Below are positions 15,383-23,889 of a stretch of 37,042 nt of DNA, piece by piece. Both the position numbers and the translations under genes were made by a program. Position 1 is the stretch's first letter. Each line of letters starts with the position of its first letter. The stretch comes from Promethearchaeota archaeon (GTDB lineage: Archaea > Asgardarchaeota > Thorarchaeia > Thorarchaeales > Thorarchaeaceae), in contig WJMJ01000142.1 of the NCBI GenBank assembly GCA_014728035.1, forward strand, positions 1-37,042. The letters are read 5' to 3'. The notes beneath the pieces are model-generated. The model had not been told where the DNA came from. It ran no database searches and saw only the letters and a list, made by a program, of their open reading frames with translations.

Positions 15383-16198
15383 ATGGGATCACCATTTTGG
15401 TTCGTTCAAATAATTTTGAAGACATTCAGACAAGTAATTAATATCGCGAAACTCACTAATGCTCCATTAATCGGGAGGATTATTGACTACGCATTATTTG
15501 AAGGAGACGATATTACATATCTCCCAAAGGATGTATTAATACCAATCAATACGCAACTAGATCTACCTCAGAGTGAAGTAGTTCCATCGCAAATCCTTGA
15601 AGCATTTCTTGACAAAGCTGAATATATTTTCCTCATGAATTTTTGTCCTTGTAGAACTTCAAAGGATTGTGATGAACATCCACAAGATCTAGGATGTATT
15701 TTTATGGGAAAAGCAGCCGCAGACATTAATCCTCAGTTGGGACGGCTAGTTTCTGCTGAAACTGCCAAAAAACATCTCAAGAAATGTCGGGATGCGGGTC
15801 TAGTGCATATGATTGGAAGGCAGAAATTGGATGCAGTTTGGTTGAATGTTGGACCAATTGAAAACCTCCTAAGTATCTGCAATTGTTGTGCATGCTGTTG
15901 CCTTTGGCGAGTTATACCACACATACACCCAAAGATATCAAAGAAAATCAAAAGGATTGGGGGTCTTACAATAGAAATCACAGATGACTGTATAGGTTGC
16001 AGAGCTTGTATTGAAGCAGGTTGTTTTGCAGATGCTATCCGAATAATCGATGGAAAAGTAGTTATCACGGATGAATGTAGGGGTTGTGGTAGGTGTGTTG
16101 AAATTTGTCCTCAATCAGCAATTAAGTTGAGATTTGATGAATCTGATTATATTCAGAAAACTATTGCAAAAATCGATTTGATAGTTGACATAGATTAG
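15383..16198 (+). CDS. Cys-rich Fe-S protein with C-terminal two-cluster ferredoxin domain
   Basis: A 271-residue protein with 19 cysteines. The N-terminal part (about 1-180) has FCPCR (Cys88, Cys90), Cys96, Cys105 and Cys135, then the unusual CNCCACCC block (166-173, six Cys). The C-terminal part (about 194-250) is a 2[4Fe-4S] ferredoxin. Its second site is standard (Cys232, 235, 238, 242, then Pro); its first has CX2CX2CX4C spacing (203, 206, 209, 214), one residue longer than usual. The N-terminal domain recurs in anaerobe Fe-S proteins of unknown role. It probably moves electrons for an unidentified soluble enzyme. It lies 35 bases after the pterin dehydratase gene and may be co-transcribed with it. 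Confidence 0.8.
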   Translation: MGSPFWFVQIILKTFRQVINIAKLTNAPLIGRIIDYALFEGDDITYLPKDVLIPINTQLDLPQSEVVPSQILEAFLDKAEYIFLMNFCPCRTSKDCDEHPQDLGCIFMGKAAADINPQLGRLVSAETAKKHLKKCRDAGLVHMIGRQKLDAVWLNVGPIENLLSICNCCACCCLWRVIPHIHPKISKKIKRIGGLTIEITDDCIGCRACIEAGCFADAIRIIDGKVVITDECRGCGRCVEICPQSAIKLRFDESDYIQKTIAKIDLIVDID

Positions 16199-16283
16199 TT
16201 CCTGATTCAAGAGTAAGTGAAATATAGCTCTATTGTAATAAGATATACAGTTATCATTTGGATTGCGACAAGAAAGATAGGAT

Positions 16284-17159
16284 ATGGCAAATATGACTTC
16301 GACTTCAAATAGAATCAAAACCAGTTTTCAGGTTTGGAAAGATAATTTTCTAAAATTTGTCCTTGCTGAAATCTCCATGGCTATAATTATTGGCATTGTA
16401 TTCACAGCATTCAGTATGGTAGTGGCAATTGGGATAGTTATAATCAACCCAGCAATATCATTGTTAGACGCATTCTTGAACTATCTTACTTCATGGTGGC
16501 CAATACTCACACAAGGAGATATCACTTTACTTTTGCCAAGCTTAATCATAGCTATTATCATACCATTGTATGCAATTGGGGTTTGGTTTGTATTTCCAGT
16601 TTACGGATTGGTCAAGTCGATTCTTTTTGATGAAAGTGATTTTCCCAAGAAACCTTTGGAATGGCTTAAGCAGGGAAAAGAAAAATACTTGATAACAGGA
16701 GTTATTCTTTCATTATTATCTTTGGCACCAGGAAGCATCACTGTGATTCTCTTAACCGAGCTATTTGGATACCCTGTGGGATACCCACTTGATTGGATTA
16801 TTGGGTTTATTGGTATTGGTATCTTTTTCGTTATGATGGGACTATTGATGATGTATGTTCCTAGTGTAATTTCTGGAAAAGGTCCGATTTCTGGTCTGAA
16901 AAACTCCATTAGACTCGTTATACAGAATGTCAAAGATGTGTTCTCTATGTGGATATTCTATCTCTTTATGCTAATAATCTGGTTTATCCCTATAGTGATT
17001 CACGCATTCATATTTGGATTCTCAGTACCAGGAACAGATCCATTTCAGAGTTTTCTTGTTGCAATAGCAGGACTCGGAGCATTTCTGGATGGATTTGTAG
17101 TTCTCCCAATGATGATTGTGGGAATGTCCCATCTCTATGATGAAATTCAAACAAAATAA
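16284..17159 (+). CDS. Polytopic membrane protein, about six helices
   Basis: A 291-residue membrane protein. Helices lie around residues 25-60, 87-110, 133-160, 170-192, 222-245 and 253-280. A cytoplasmic segment (110-132) is charged. The pattern (NRIKTSFQVWKDNFLKFVLAE at the start, helix-rich body, GMSHLYDEI at the end) resembles the broad archaeal/bacterial DUF975- or glycerophosphodiester-phosphodiesterase-membrane-domain-like group, often of unknown function. No catalytic residues are seen. The assignment to that group is weak. The gene converges on the lactate permease. Confidence 0.65.
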   Translation: MANMTSTSNRIKTSFQVWKDNFLKFVLAEISMAIIIGIVFTAFSMVVAIGIVIINPAISLLDAFLNYLTSWWPILTQGDITLLLPSLIIAIIIPLYAIGVWFVFPVYGLVKSILFDESDFPKKPLEWLKQGKEKYLITGVILSLLSLAPGSITVILLTELFGYPVGYPLDWIIGFIGIGIFFVMMGLLMMYVPSVISGKGPISGLKNSIRLVIQNVKDVFSMWIFYLFMLIIWFIPIVIHAFIFGFSVPGTDPFQSFLVAIAGLGAFLDGFVVLPMMIVGMSHLYDEIQTK

Positions 17160-17168
17160 GAAGAAAAT

Positions 17169-17189
17169 GGTGGAGAAGAACTCTCCACC
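17169..17189 (-). terminator. Hairpin terminator between convergent genes
   Basis: GGTGGAGA (17169-17176) pairs perfectly with TCTCCACC (17182-17189) over a 5-base loop. On the minus strand it is followed by a T-rich tract (ATTTTCTTCTTATTTTG), so it mainly serves the lactate permease. It lies 8 bases after that gene's stop. Confidence 0.65.
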
Positions 17190-17196
17190 GTCATTG

Positions 17197-18789
17197 CTAA
17201 AGAAAAGCCCATATCATCGTCATTATTGCCACCGCAGCAGTCATGATAACAGCTACTACTGCACCATATCTAATGACCTCTCCTTCAATACCAATCTCAT
17301 CAATTACAGCTGCTGCATTTTGTATTTTTGCTGGACTGAGTACACTAGCGAGACCCCCACCGATTCCGTTTGATGCTGAAACTACAACAGGATTTGCTCC
17401 AATCAGAGAACTCGTGGTATAGTGATAATCAGTAAACATTGCAATCGCAGAAGTTTCAGAACCTGAGATGAATCCTCCAAGCAGGCCTAGAAATGCAGCT
17501 GTGAGAGGGTATGCAATCCCGATAGTGCTTGAAGTTGCAGTAGCCAGAACGTAAATCATATTATTGGAATTTTCAACCAATGTCCAAACTCCACCAACCC
17601 AAACATATCCACTTTTGACCATCACTTCAGCCATCGCGAAAAAGATTGCAGCTGCTAAAACTGGTCTTGGAGCACGAGACATGAATTTTTTGAAAGTCCT
17701 GCTTAGAACCTCTTTATCAGTTTTGAAAAATGGCATTGCGACTAATGTGGATATCAGCATCAATGTATATGCCTGCCAGAAGAATCTTGTTGGAATGGCA
17801 GCGGTTCCAGGAATAGCTATTGGTAATGCGAGATCAACGAATAGAAAATCTCGAATGGGTATAATGATATTCGTAGCCAAACAAAGGATTACTAGTATCA
17901 CCCAAGGAATACTCGCGCGTTTAAGGTCCATGTTTCTTTCGACTTCCAAATCTTTCTCGTCCAAAATGCTTCTATCAATGAACGAACGTTTTCGTACACG
18001 AGTATAGACGAATAAAATGCCCATCACCGCAGCTCCAGCAAATACATTGGTAAGTGTGGTCAGATTAACAAATTGAAGATTCATGACTATTGCAATACCC
18101 CCAGCTGTAACACCACAAATCAATGCTAGAAGAAGACCTTCTCTGTCTTTGAGCATTTCCTTTCCACCAGCTATCCAAAGCATAGAGATAGCAATACCGG
18201 TTGTAATAACTGGCATGTACATTGCAAACACACTCCCGGCCTCCCAAAGTGCAATATTCGTTCCAGCAGAAGCATTGAAGACATCTGTGAAAACCACAGC
18301 TGGTACACCTAATAGTGCAAATGTTGTTAGAGGGTCATAACCGATTGAGGGGAGTGCTACAGCAACTAAGGGATTGAATCCTAGCGCGAGCATAACTGGT
18401 GGTAACATAGAGACCGGAGTTGCCCCAATCCCTACCAAGAACAGACCAAGACCCAGGCTGATTAGCATTATTTGCATTGGTCTGCTTCCACCACCAAGCG
18501 TTTTGAAGAATACAATCAAACGTTGCAAAGCTCCTGTTTCTTGCATCCAAGTAATCATAAGAATTGAGGTTGCCACCATTAATGAAATTGGAAAGGATCG
18601 TACGATACCTGCAAAACTTGCTAGTAGTGCGATTCCAGGATCAGTCTGAAAAGCTATGATAGCTATTAGCAGTGTCACAAACCATACAACTACACCTGTA
18701 GTGTCAGCTGCTTTCTTCAAGAATACAAGCATTATGAATGCCAAGATAATGGGCAAAATAATGAGCAATAATGCAATTGTTGGTTCCAT
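17197..18789 (-). CDS. lctP: L-lactate permease family transporter (LctP)
   Basis: A 530-residue transporter with 12 or more membrane helices. Features typical of LctP include the TWMQETGALQRL segment near 80-91, GLFLVGIGATPVSMLPPVML (about 113-133), SIGYDPLTTFALLG (about 150-163), and near the end GLLGGFISGSETSAIAMF and SNGIGGGLASVLSPAKIQNA (Ser/Gly-rich repeats). The family imports L-lactate, D-lactate or glycolate with protons. The length is normal. The ATG is 2 bases after the stop of the SDR epimerase, and GGAGG at the end of that gene serves as ribosome site, so the two are one operon. Transport of lactate itself is inferred from the family. Confidence 0.9.
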   Translation of the reverse strand: MEPTIALLLIILPIILAFIMLVFLKKAADTTGVVVWFVTLLIAIIAFQTDPGIALLASFAGIVRSFPISLMVATSILMITWMQETGALQRLIVFFKTLGGGSRPMQIMLISLGLGLFLVGIGATPVSMLPPVMLALGFNPLVAVALPSIGYDPLTTFALLGVPAVVFTDVFNASAGTNIALWEAGSVFAMYMPVITTGIAISMLWIAGGKEMLKDREGLLLALICGVTAGGIAIVMNLQFVNLTTLTNVFAGAAVMGILFVYTRVRKRSFIDRSILDEKDLEVERNMDLKRASIPWVILVILCLATNIIIPIRDFLFVDLALPIAIPGTAAIPTRFFWQAYTLMLISTLVAMPFFKTDKEVLSRTFKKFMSRAPRPVLAAAIFFAMAEVMVKSGYVWVGGVWTLVENSNNMIYVLATATSSTIGIAYPLTAAFLGLLGGFISGSETSAIAMFTDYHYTTSSLIGANPVVVSASNGIGGGLASVLSPAKIQNAAAVIDEIGIEGEVIRYGAVVAVIMTAAVAIMTMIWAFL

Positions 18790-18791
18790 GG

Positions 18792-19787
18792 TTAGTTCCT
18801 CCGTTCAAGATAATCGTGTTCGTAGTACCAATCTATCGCTCGTTTCAAACCGTCCTGCATTGAAAATTTAGGAGTCCAACCTAAGAGCCTTTTTGCGCGA
18901 TTATTCTCATACCACCGGTCTTCATCCATACTTTGGATTGTTTTTGTATGCCATAGAAAGGTATTCCTTCCCCGGTTTTTGATAGGACTTAGTAAGCCAA
19001 TCCCGATCTTTGCGAGTGAAGTAGGTATTCGTCTTTTTGGTGGTTCCACATTGAGGTAATTTGTTAAGAATTCAATCAGTTCATTGTATGTCATTGGCTC
19101 ATCAGGACATAGAATAATTGTACTATTTAATGCAGATTGAGAAGACAATGCAGCAGTAAAACCCCTTACAATGTCATCTACGTATGAATACATGATGTGT
19201 TTCTTACCATCTCCTGGCAATACCGGAATCTCACCATCGTTGAGTGCTTTGATAAGCTCATAAGCAGTATAGAGGTCTCCTTCTCCCATCACACCTGTAG
19301 GTCTTAGTATAACGTGATTTAGGCCAGTGTCAGAGGAAATTTCTCGTACTACTTTTTCTGCTAATACTTTACTCTCGCCATAGTCGAATTGGGGTCGAAG
19401 CTCGGTGTCCTCATTTGCAGGAGGATAACGTACTGGACCTATGGTTTCGGTTGTCGAACAATAAACAAATCGTTCAACTGAAGAGCCAATACAAGCATTC
19501 ATCAGGTTCTTTGTGCCTTCAACATTGACTTTGTAAAGAAGATCAACATTCTTTGGATAAAAATCAAAATATGCTGCGAGATGAATGACTGCATCCATTC
19601 CCTCAATTGCATTCTCCAAAGACTCAAAATTCAAGAGGTCTCCTTCTTTAAAAATCACTGTTTCAGGTAATCCACTTCTATTACTTGTAGAACGTACAAA
19701 AGCATGAACCTTGTGTTCTTCTTCGGTCAATTTTTCTATTAGCCGTCGACCTATGAAACCAGTTCCGCCAGTCACTAGGACTTTCAC
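18792..19787 (-). CDS. NAD-dependent epimerase/dehydratase (extended SDR)
   Basis: A 331-residue extended short-chain dehydrogenase/reductase. The start is GTG 19787, with AAGGTGAG just upstream. An in-frame extension to 19940 would add about 50 unlikely residues ahead of the Rossmann strand. The NAD motif GGTGFIG is at 7-13, the acidic loop is EGDLLN, and the active site has Ser-Thr-Thr (CSTTETIG) and Tyr-x-x-x-Lys in YGESK. The C-terminal region (WTPKFSMQDGLKRAIDWY) is typical of sugar or sterol epimerases/dehydratases. The substrate cannot be read. It is the first gene of an operon with the lactate permease. Confidence 0.85.
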   Translation of the reverse strand: MKVLVTGGTGFIGRRLIEKLTEEEHKVHAFVRSTSNRSGLPETVIFKEGDLLNFESLENAIEGMDAVIHLAAYFDFYPKNVDLLYKVNVEGTKNLMNACIGSSVERFVYCSTTETIGPVRYPPANEDTELRPQFDYGESKVLAEKVVREISSDTGLNHVILRPTGVMGEGDLYTAYELIKALNDGEIPVLPGDGKKHIMYSYVDDIVRGFTAALSSQSALNSTIILCPDEPMTYNELIEFLTNYLNVEPPKRRIPTSLAKIGIGLLSPIKNRGRNTFLWHTKTIQSMDEDRWYENNRAKRLLGWTPKFSMQDGLKRAIDWYYEHDYLERRN

Positions 19788-19981
19788 TGAACTCACCTTG
19801 ATTGTTGTTCGTTTGTTCAAGCATTTATCTCTTACCAATTTCCAAACAGTCAATTTACAATGTAAAATGCAATGGGCGAAAGGTCTAAAGGTAGGATTGA
19901 ATATGAAAACCACAAAGAACAATACATGAATTTTCATCAAATCTGACTTAGCTTAATGTATTCAATTCAAGGGGATCTTCA

Positions 19982-20896
19982 ATGCAGAGCCAAGATAGCG
20001 AAACTAACGGTGATGAAAGCAGCACCGGTAACATAAGACTTGATCCGGATATCGAATCCATTCTATCTGAAGTACAAGGCGACATAAGTGCAGCGTTCAT
20101 TGGAATGGATCTAGAAAGTTTGGACCCAGAAATAGCAAAAAGAACTGTTAATGAGTTATACGATGCAATTGCAAAACTTGAAGAAGGTCTTGAAGTAGAA
20201 GATAGGAGAACTTTGGAATCGGAACTGGAACATCCTATTACAGAAATCAGACCAGAAGAAACTGAACCAATAGAAGAAATCCATACTCCCGATGAGTGGC
20301 TCTCCATAGCTGAGAAACATCTTGTGCAGAGCGAATGGCAAGAAGCAAAACAAGCATTCGAAAAATATCTAGAAAGCGAAGAAGAAGACGAAGAAGCATG
20401 GATAAAATTGGGTCATACTTTGTTGCATCTTAGAGATATTTCTGGTTCAGCAAAAGCATTTTATCAGGCAACAAGAATTGATTATGATTCAAAAGATGGC
20501 TGGTTTAACCTTGGCAAAGTACTGCTGAAGATGAATCGTTTCGAAGATGCTAGTAAGGCATTATTTAGAGCTAGCAAGATTGACCCATCGGATTATCAGA
20601 TATGGATTGAACTAGGAACTGCATTTCTGAAAGAAGAAAGATATACTGATGCGGCTAGAGTGATGAGAGAAGCAGTAAAACTTAACCCCGACTCGGTTGA
20701 AGCTCTCCTAGGAATGGCAATTGCTCTCCAGCGAGCTGGGAACACAAGAGATGCTGCAAGCACCTATGAACGTATTGTATTGATTGATCCAATGCAACCA
20801 ATCGCATGGCAAGAATTGAGTCTATTATACGAGAAACAAGGGAAAACAAGAGAAGCAGAATGGGCAAGAGGAAAACTGAGGGCGATTCGGAAATAA
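19982..20896 (+). CDS. TPR protein with acidic N-terminal region
   Basis: A 304-residue soluble protein. Residues 1-100 are acidic and Ser/Glu-rich with predicted helices (DIESILSEVQGDISAAF), and no repeats. From about 105 to the end run about five or six TPR units: WLSIAEKHLVQSEWQEAKQA, EAWIKLGHTLLHL, DGWFNLGKVLLKM, QIWIELGTAFLKE, EALLGMAIALQRA, IAWQELSLLYEKQ. It ends in a basic tail. GGGGATC stands before the ATG. It probably mediates protein contacts. It is a second TPR scaffold besides 11658-12938 but is not closely similar in layout. Confidence 0.85.
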   Translation: MQSQDSETNGDESSTGNIRLDPDIESILSEVQGDISAAFIGMDLESLDPEIAKRTVNELYDAIAKLEEGLEVEDRRTLESELEHPITEIRPEETEPIEEIHTPDEWLSIAEKHLVQSEWQEAKQAFEKYLESEEEDEEAWIKLGHTLLHLRDISGSAKAFYQATRIDYDSKDGWFNLGKVLLKMNRFEDASKALFRASKIDPSDYQIWIELGTAFLKEERYTDAARVMREAVKLNPDSVEALLGMAIALQRAGNTRDAASTYERIVLIDPMQPIAWQELSLLYEKQGKTREAEWARGKLRAIRK

Positions 20897-20897
20897 T

Positions 20898-21626
20898 CTA
20901 TTCAAGTGCACTATCCAATTTTGGCAACATGACTCCAGAAGGCCCTGAGATATGAACGTCAGCATGTTGTGTAAGGGGAGTCTGTTCTATATTCATCTCT
21001 ATTATCTTTCCACCATGTTGTTTTACAATCAGTGGAAAAGAAGCAGCTGGCTGGATAAGTGCAGATGTCCCTACTACAATAATACAATCAGCATTATCCA
21101 ATTCAAGATATACGGAACGCATGATTTCTTGATCTAAAGACTCGCCAAACCATACAACGTCAGGTCTTAGATATGATTCACATTTTGGACAGATAGGAAT
21201 ACCATCTGCTGGTTCGGACAAACGTGAGCGATACGCACATTTCGTACACTTAACAGCCCATAGATTGCCATGTACTTCAAGTACGTTTTCTGAATTAGCT
21301 CTTCTGTGAAGACCGTCAACATTTTGTGTGATGACAGTTCTGAGGAAACCCTGCTTCTCCCATTTGGATAATACATCATGACCCGGATTCGGATCACAAT
21401 TACCTATAAGACCTTGTCTCCATGTATACCATTCCCAGACTAATTTCGGATTTTCTGCAAATGCCTGAGGTGTAGCTAAAACCATGGGATTGTAATTTCG
21501 CCACAACCCATTTTCACCTCTAAAAGTTGGAACATCCGACTCTTTGGAAATACCTGCTCCTGTTAACGCAACTAGATATTCTGTCCTTCTAATTATCTCT
21601 GCAGCTTCTTCTATCCTCTCATTCAT
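20898..21626 (-). CDS. Sirtuin, class III-like NAD-dependent protein deacylase
   Basis: A 242-residue Sir2 protein from ATG 21626. In-frame codons to 21698 lack conserved residues, and a TTATTAAAAG box sits about 30 bases before ATG 21626. NAD-binding GAGIS is at 23-27, QNVD at 101-104, and the catalytic His119 is in EVHGN. Structural zinc ligands are Cys127, 130, 146 and 149. The Tyr67-x-x-Arg70 pair (WYTWR) corresponds to the acid-recognising Tyr/Arg of class III sirtuins (SIRT5, CobB), which remove succinyl or malonyl groups. Deacylation of negatively charged acyl-lysines is therefore a better guess than plain deacetylation. Converges on the TPR gene with one base between stops. Confidence 0.92.
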   Translation of the reverse strand: MNERIEEAAEIIRRTEYLVALTGAGISKESDVPTFRGENGLWRNYNPMVLATPQAFAENPKLVWEWYTWRQGLIGNCDPNPGHDVLSKWEKQGFLRTVITQNVDGLHRRANSENVLEVHGNLWAVKCTKCAYRSRLSEPADGIPICPKCESYLRPDVVWFGESLDQEIMRSVYLELDNADCIIVVGTSALIQPAASFPLIVKQHGGKIIEMNIEQTPLTQHADVHISGPSGVMLPKLDSALE

Positions 21627-21796
21627 TGTGATACAACTTGTATTAGCAACAGCAGCTTTTAATAACCGTTGGCACTCGCATTTTCTTGCCAAAGGCAATC
21701 AAAATTAACTATGTCGAAGGCAGTATCCTTATATGTTGTAATGAAGTGGTAAACAATAGTGAATAATTTATCCTTGAACTTACATTTGGAGGACTT

Positions 21797-22243
21797 TTGT
21801 TGACATCCAAAGCTAGAAGAAAACCGAAACGAACTTGGTTAATGCCTCAAGAATTAGAAGTTTGGTATGTTTTACCAGCACTCAGAAGAGAGATAGCAAT
21901 GCTAATGATTGAGAAAGGTAGACCTCAAAAAAATATAGCTAAGATGTTGGGAGTCACCGAAGCCGCTGTAAGTCAATACAAATTGCCTCGCTCAAAAAGA
22001 TCCAGGGGAGACCAAATTACGATTCCCAAGGACCTCCATCACGAATTGGAGAAATCGGTAGATATTATGCTGGAAGCTTGGGACAAATTAGAGGATAAAG
22101 AGAACATTTACGAGGATATGACACATGAGATTAACCGTCTCATTAAAGTCTTGAGGGATGCTGGAGTTATGTGTGAGATTCATCGGGAACACTGCGTACA
22201 TGTCGCTGACGATTGCCAGGCATGTAAAGATGGTGCCAGATAA
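21797..22243 (+). CDS. HTH transcriptional regulator with C-terminal four-Cys site
   Basis: A 148-residue regulator of the archaeal COG2522-like type. A Cro/XRE-style helix-turn-helix lies at about 41-62 (GRPQKNIAKMLGVTEAAVSQ), with a basic wing (PRSKRSR) after it. A helical middle region follows. The C-terminus holds Cys126, Cys133, Cys140 and Cys143 (C-x6-C-x6-C-x2-C), a possible [4Fe-4S] or zinc site. The start is TTG at 21797 (or 21800), with GGAGG at the right distance; ATG 21842 would cut off the basic head. Its stop overlaps the ATG of the IscS-like gene (TAATG), so they are translated together. The context argues that it senses Fe-S status; the cofactor is inferred. Confidence 0.85.
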   Translation: MLTSKARRKPKRTWLMPQELEVWYVLPALRREIAMLMIEKGRPQKNIAKMLGVTEAAVSQYKLPRSKRSRGDQITIPKDLHHELEKSVDIMLEAWDKLEDKENIYEDMTHEINRLIKVLRDAGVMCEIHREHCVHVADDCQACKDGAR

Positions 22244-23451
22244 TGGGATACTTTGATAGTGCGAATTCAAGTAAGGTTGACGAACGAGTTATTGAAGCAA
22301 TGCTCCCCTATTTCAGGGATTTTTATGGAACTGCAGGACTAGAATTGAGTCATGGTCAAGATGTCGGTGCTGTAACAGGATTGGAAAACGCGAGAAGAAT
22401 AATTGCCGAGTCATTGGGAGCTGACCCGCGTTCAATTGTGTTTACATCTAATGTGACCGAGTCCAATAACCTCGCAATCAGAGGTGTTGCTCTTGCATCA
22501 AAGAGTACTCGAAAGCACGTTATTACAAGTCCAATCGAAACACAGTCTGTTTTAAAGACCATCCACTCATTACAAGAATTTGGATATGAGATTGAACAGG
22601 TCAGTGTTGATGAAACTGGTCTTATTGATTTAGAGCATCTTAAAGAGATAATTCGCAAGGATACATTTCTTATATCAATTCAACACGCAAATGGAGAGAT
22701 AGGAACAGTTCAGCCAATCAAAGAAATAGCAGAGATAACTTCGAGCAAAGGCATTATCTTCCATTCAGATGCTAGTCAGAGCTTTCTGAAAATACCTATT
22801 GATATAGAAGAAATCCCGTTAAACTTGCTTGGTTTTGATGCACACCGAATTCATGGTCCCAAAGGAATCGGCGCACTGTACATAAAGCGTGGCACTAAGA
22901 TAGTAAACATAATGTACGGGGGAGACGAAGAACGAAGATTACGCCCAGGCATAGAAAATATCCCTGGTGCAGTTGGATTTGCTAAAGCTATTGAAATATG
23001 GGATCATAAAGAAATTGACTATTTTAAAAAGCTAAGTACTCATCTCTCGAAGAAACTTGAAGAAAATCTCTCAGACTATAAAGTTACGGGGCACCAAGAA
23101 AAACGTTTACCAAATATCTATAGTATAGTAATCGAGCAAATTGAGGGCGAATCGATCCTAGTGCAATTAGATATGGATGGGCATTCCGTTTCTACAGGTT
23201 CAGCGTGTTCCTCAAAAACACTTCAAGGAAGTCACGTGTTGAAAGCAATCGGTTTGCCTCCTGAAATATCTCATGGCTCGGTTAGAATTTCATTCTCAAG
23301 ATTCAATACTATTGAAGAAATCGATGATTTTATCGAGTCTTTGGTGACTGCAGTTGAAAGACTTCGAGAATTTAGTCCATTAAAATCAGGTGCTTACTTC
23401 TCTAATGATGATACAGAAGACCATCACCATGATATTCCAGAAGAAAAGTGA
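22243..23451 (+). CDS. IscS/NifS-like protein lacking the PLP lysine
   Basis: A 402-residue class V aminotransferase-fold protein by overall sequence: NVTESNNLAIRG (70-81), QHANGEIGTVQPI (147-159), SDASQSF (175-181), RRLRPGIENIPGA (231-243), and the Cys loop STGSACSS (317-324) with Cys322, equivalent to the persulfide Cys of IscS. The Schiff-base position, normally SHK in SHKIYGPKG, reads AHR here (DAHRIHGPKGIG, Arg202, codon CGA). The PLP-stacking histidine (IEH) is also replaced (PIETQS, Thr100). Desulfurase activity is thus doubtful. A. fulgidus IscS, which also lacks this Lys, was reported inactive but able to lend a Cys ligand to a cluster on IscU. The tail is unusual, acidic and with HHH (DDTEDHHHDI). 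Confidence 0.9.
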   Translation: MGYFDSANSSKVDERVIEAMLPYFRDFYGTAGLELSHGQDVGAVTGLENARRIIAESLGADPRSIVFTSNVTESNNLAIRGVALASKSTRKHVITSPIETQSVLKTIHSLQEFGYEIEQVSVDETGLIDLEHLKEIIRKDTFLISIQHANGEIGTVQPIKEIAEITSSKGIIFHSDASQSFLKIPIDIEEIPLNLLGFDAHRIHGPKGIGALYIKRGTKIVNIMYGGDEERRLRPGIENIPGAVGFAKAIEIWDHKEIDYFKKLSTHLSKKLEENLSDYKVTGHQEKRLPNIYSIVIEQIEGESILVQLDMDGHSVSTGSACSSKTLQGSHVLKAIGLPPEISHGSVRISFSRFNTIEEIDDFIESLVTAVERLREFSPLKSGAYFSNDDTEDHHHDIPEEK

Positions 23452-23514
23452 TGATATGCCATCAGAGAAAACAATATACATACAGTGTATGCGAAAAAAG
23501 TAGAGGAATTCCTA

Positions 23515-23886
23515 ATGGCCTACTCCAAAAAAGTAATGGAAAATTTTAGAGACCCAAAAAACATGGGAAAAATGGAAGATCCTGACGGTGTAGGAACCGT
23601 GGGAAACCCTGTTTGTGGAGATATGATGAAGTTATACATTCGAGTTGTAGATGATGTTATCAAAGATATCAAAGTCGAAACATTCGGATGTGTCGCGGCA
23701 ATAGCTACTTCTTCAATGACAACTCAGATGGCAATTGGGAAGACAATTGCTGAAGCAAAAGAAATCACTCGTGGAAAAGTAGCTGAAGCATTGGACGGAC
23801 TTCCCCCACAGAAAATGCATTGTAGCAATTTAGCCGCAGAAGCACTTCAAAAAGCAATTGAAGATTATGAGTCAAGAAAAAAATAG
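23515..23886 (+). CDS. iscU: IscU-type Fe-S cluster scaffold
   Basis: A 123-residue scaffold protein. The start is ATG 23515 (MAYSKKVMENFRDP), which has GAGG upstream; a GTG at 23485 is in frame but less likely. The three cluster-binding cysteines are present in their usual settings: GNPVCGDMM (with the following Asp), TFGCVAAIATSS and KMHCSNLAAEAL. The bacterial LPPVK chaperone-binding motif is replaced by GLPPQKMHC. IscU assembles [2Fe-2S] and [4Fe-4S] clusters and passes them to apo-proteins. It lies 63 bases after the IscS-like gene, and a TATA-like AATATACATA (23473-23482) suggests it can also be transcribed on its own. Confidence 0.93.
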   Translation: MAYSKKVMENFRDPKNMGKMEDPDGVGTVGNPVCGDMMKLYIRVVDDVIKDIKVETFGCVAAIATSSMTTQMAIGKTIAEAKEITRGKVAEALDGLPPQKMHCSNLAAEALQKAIEDYESRKK

Positions 23887-23889
23887 GAA

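Noticed and set aside
17564..18007. Open frame of 147 codons antisense to lctP
   Set aside because: It mirrors a hydrophobic transporter gene and has no own start signals.
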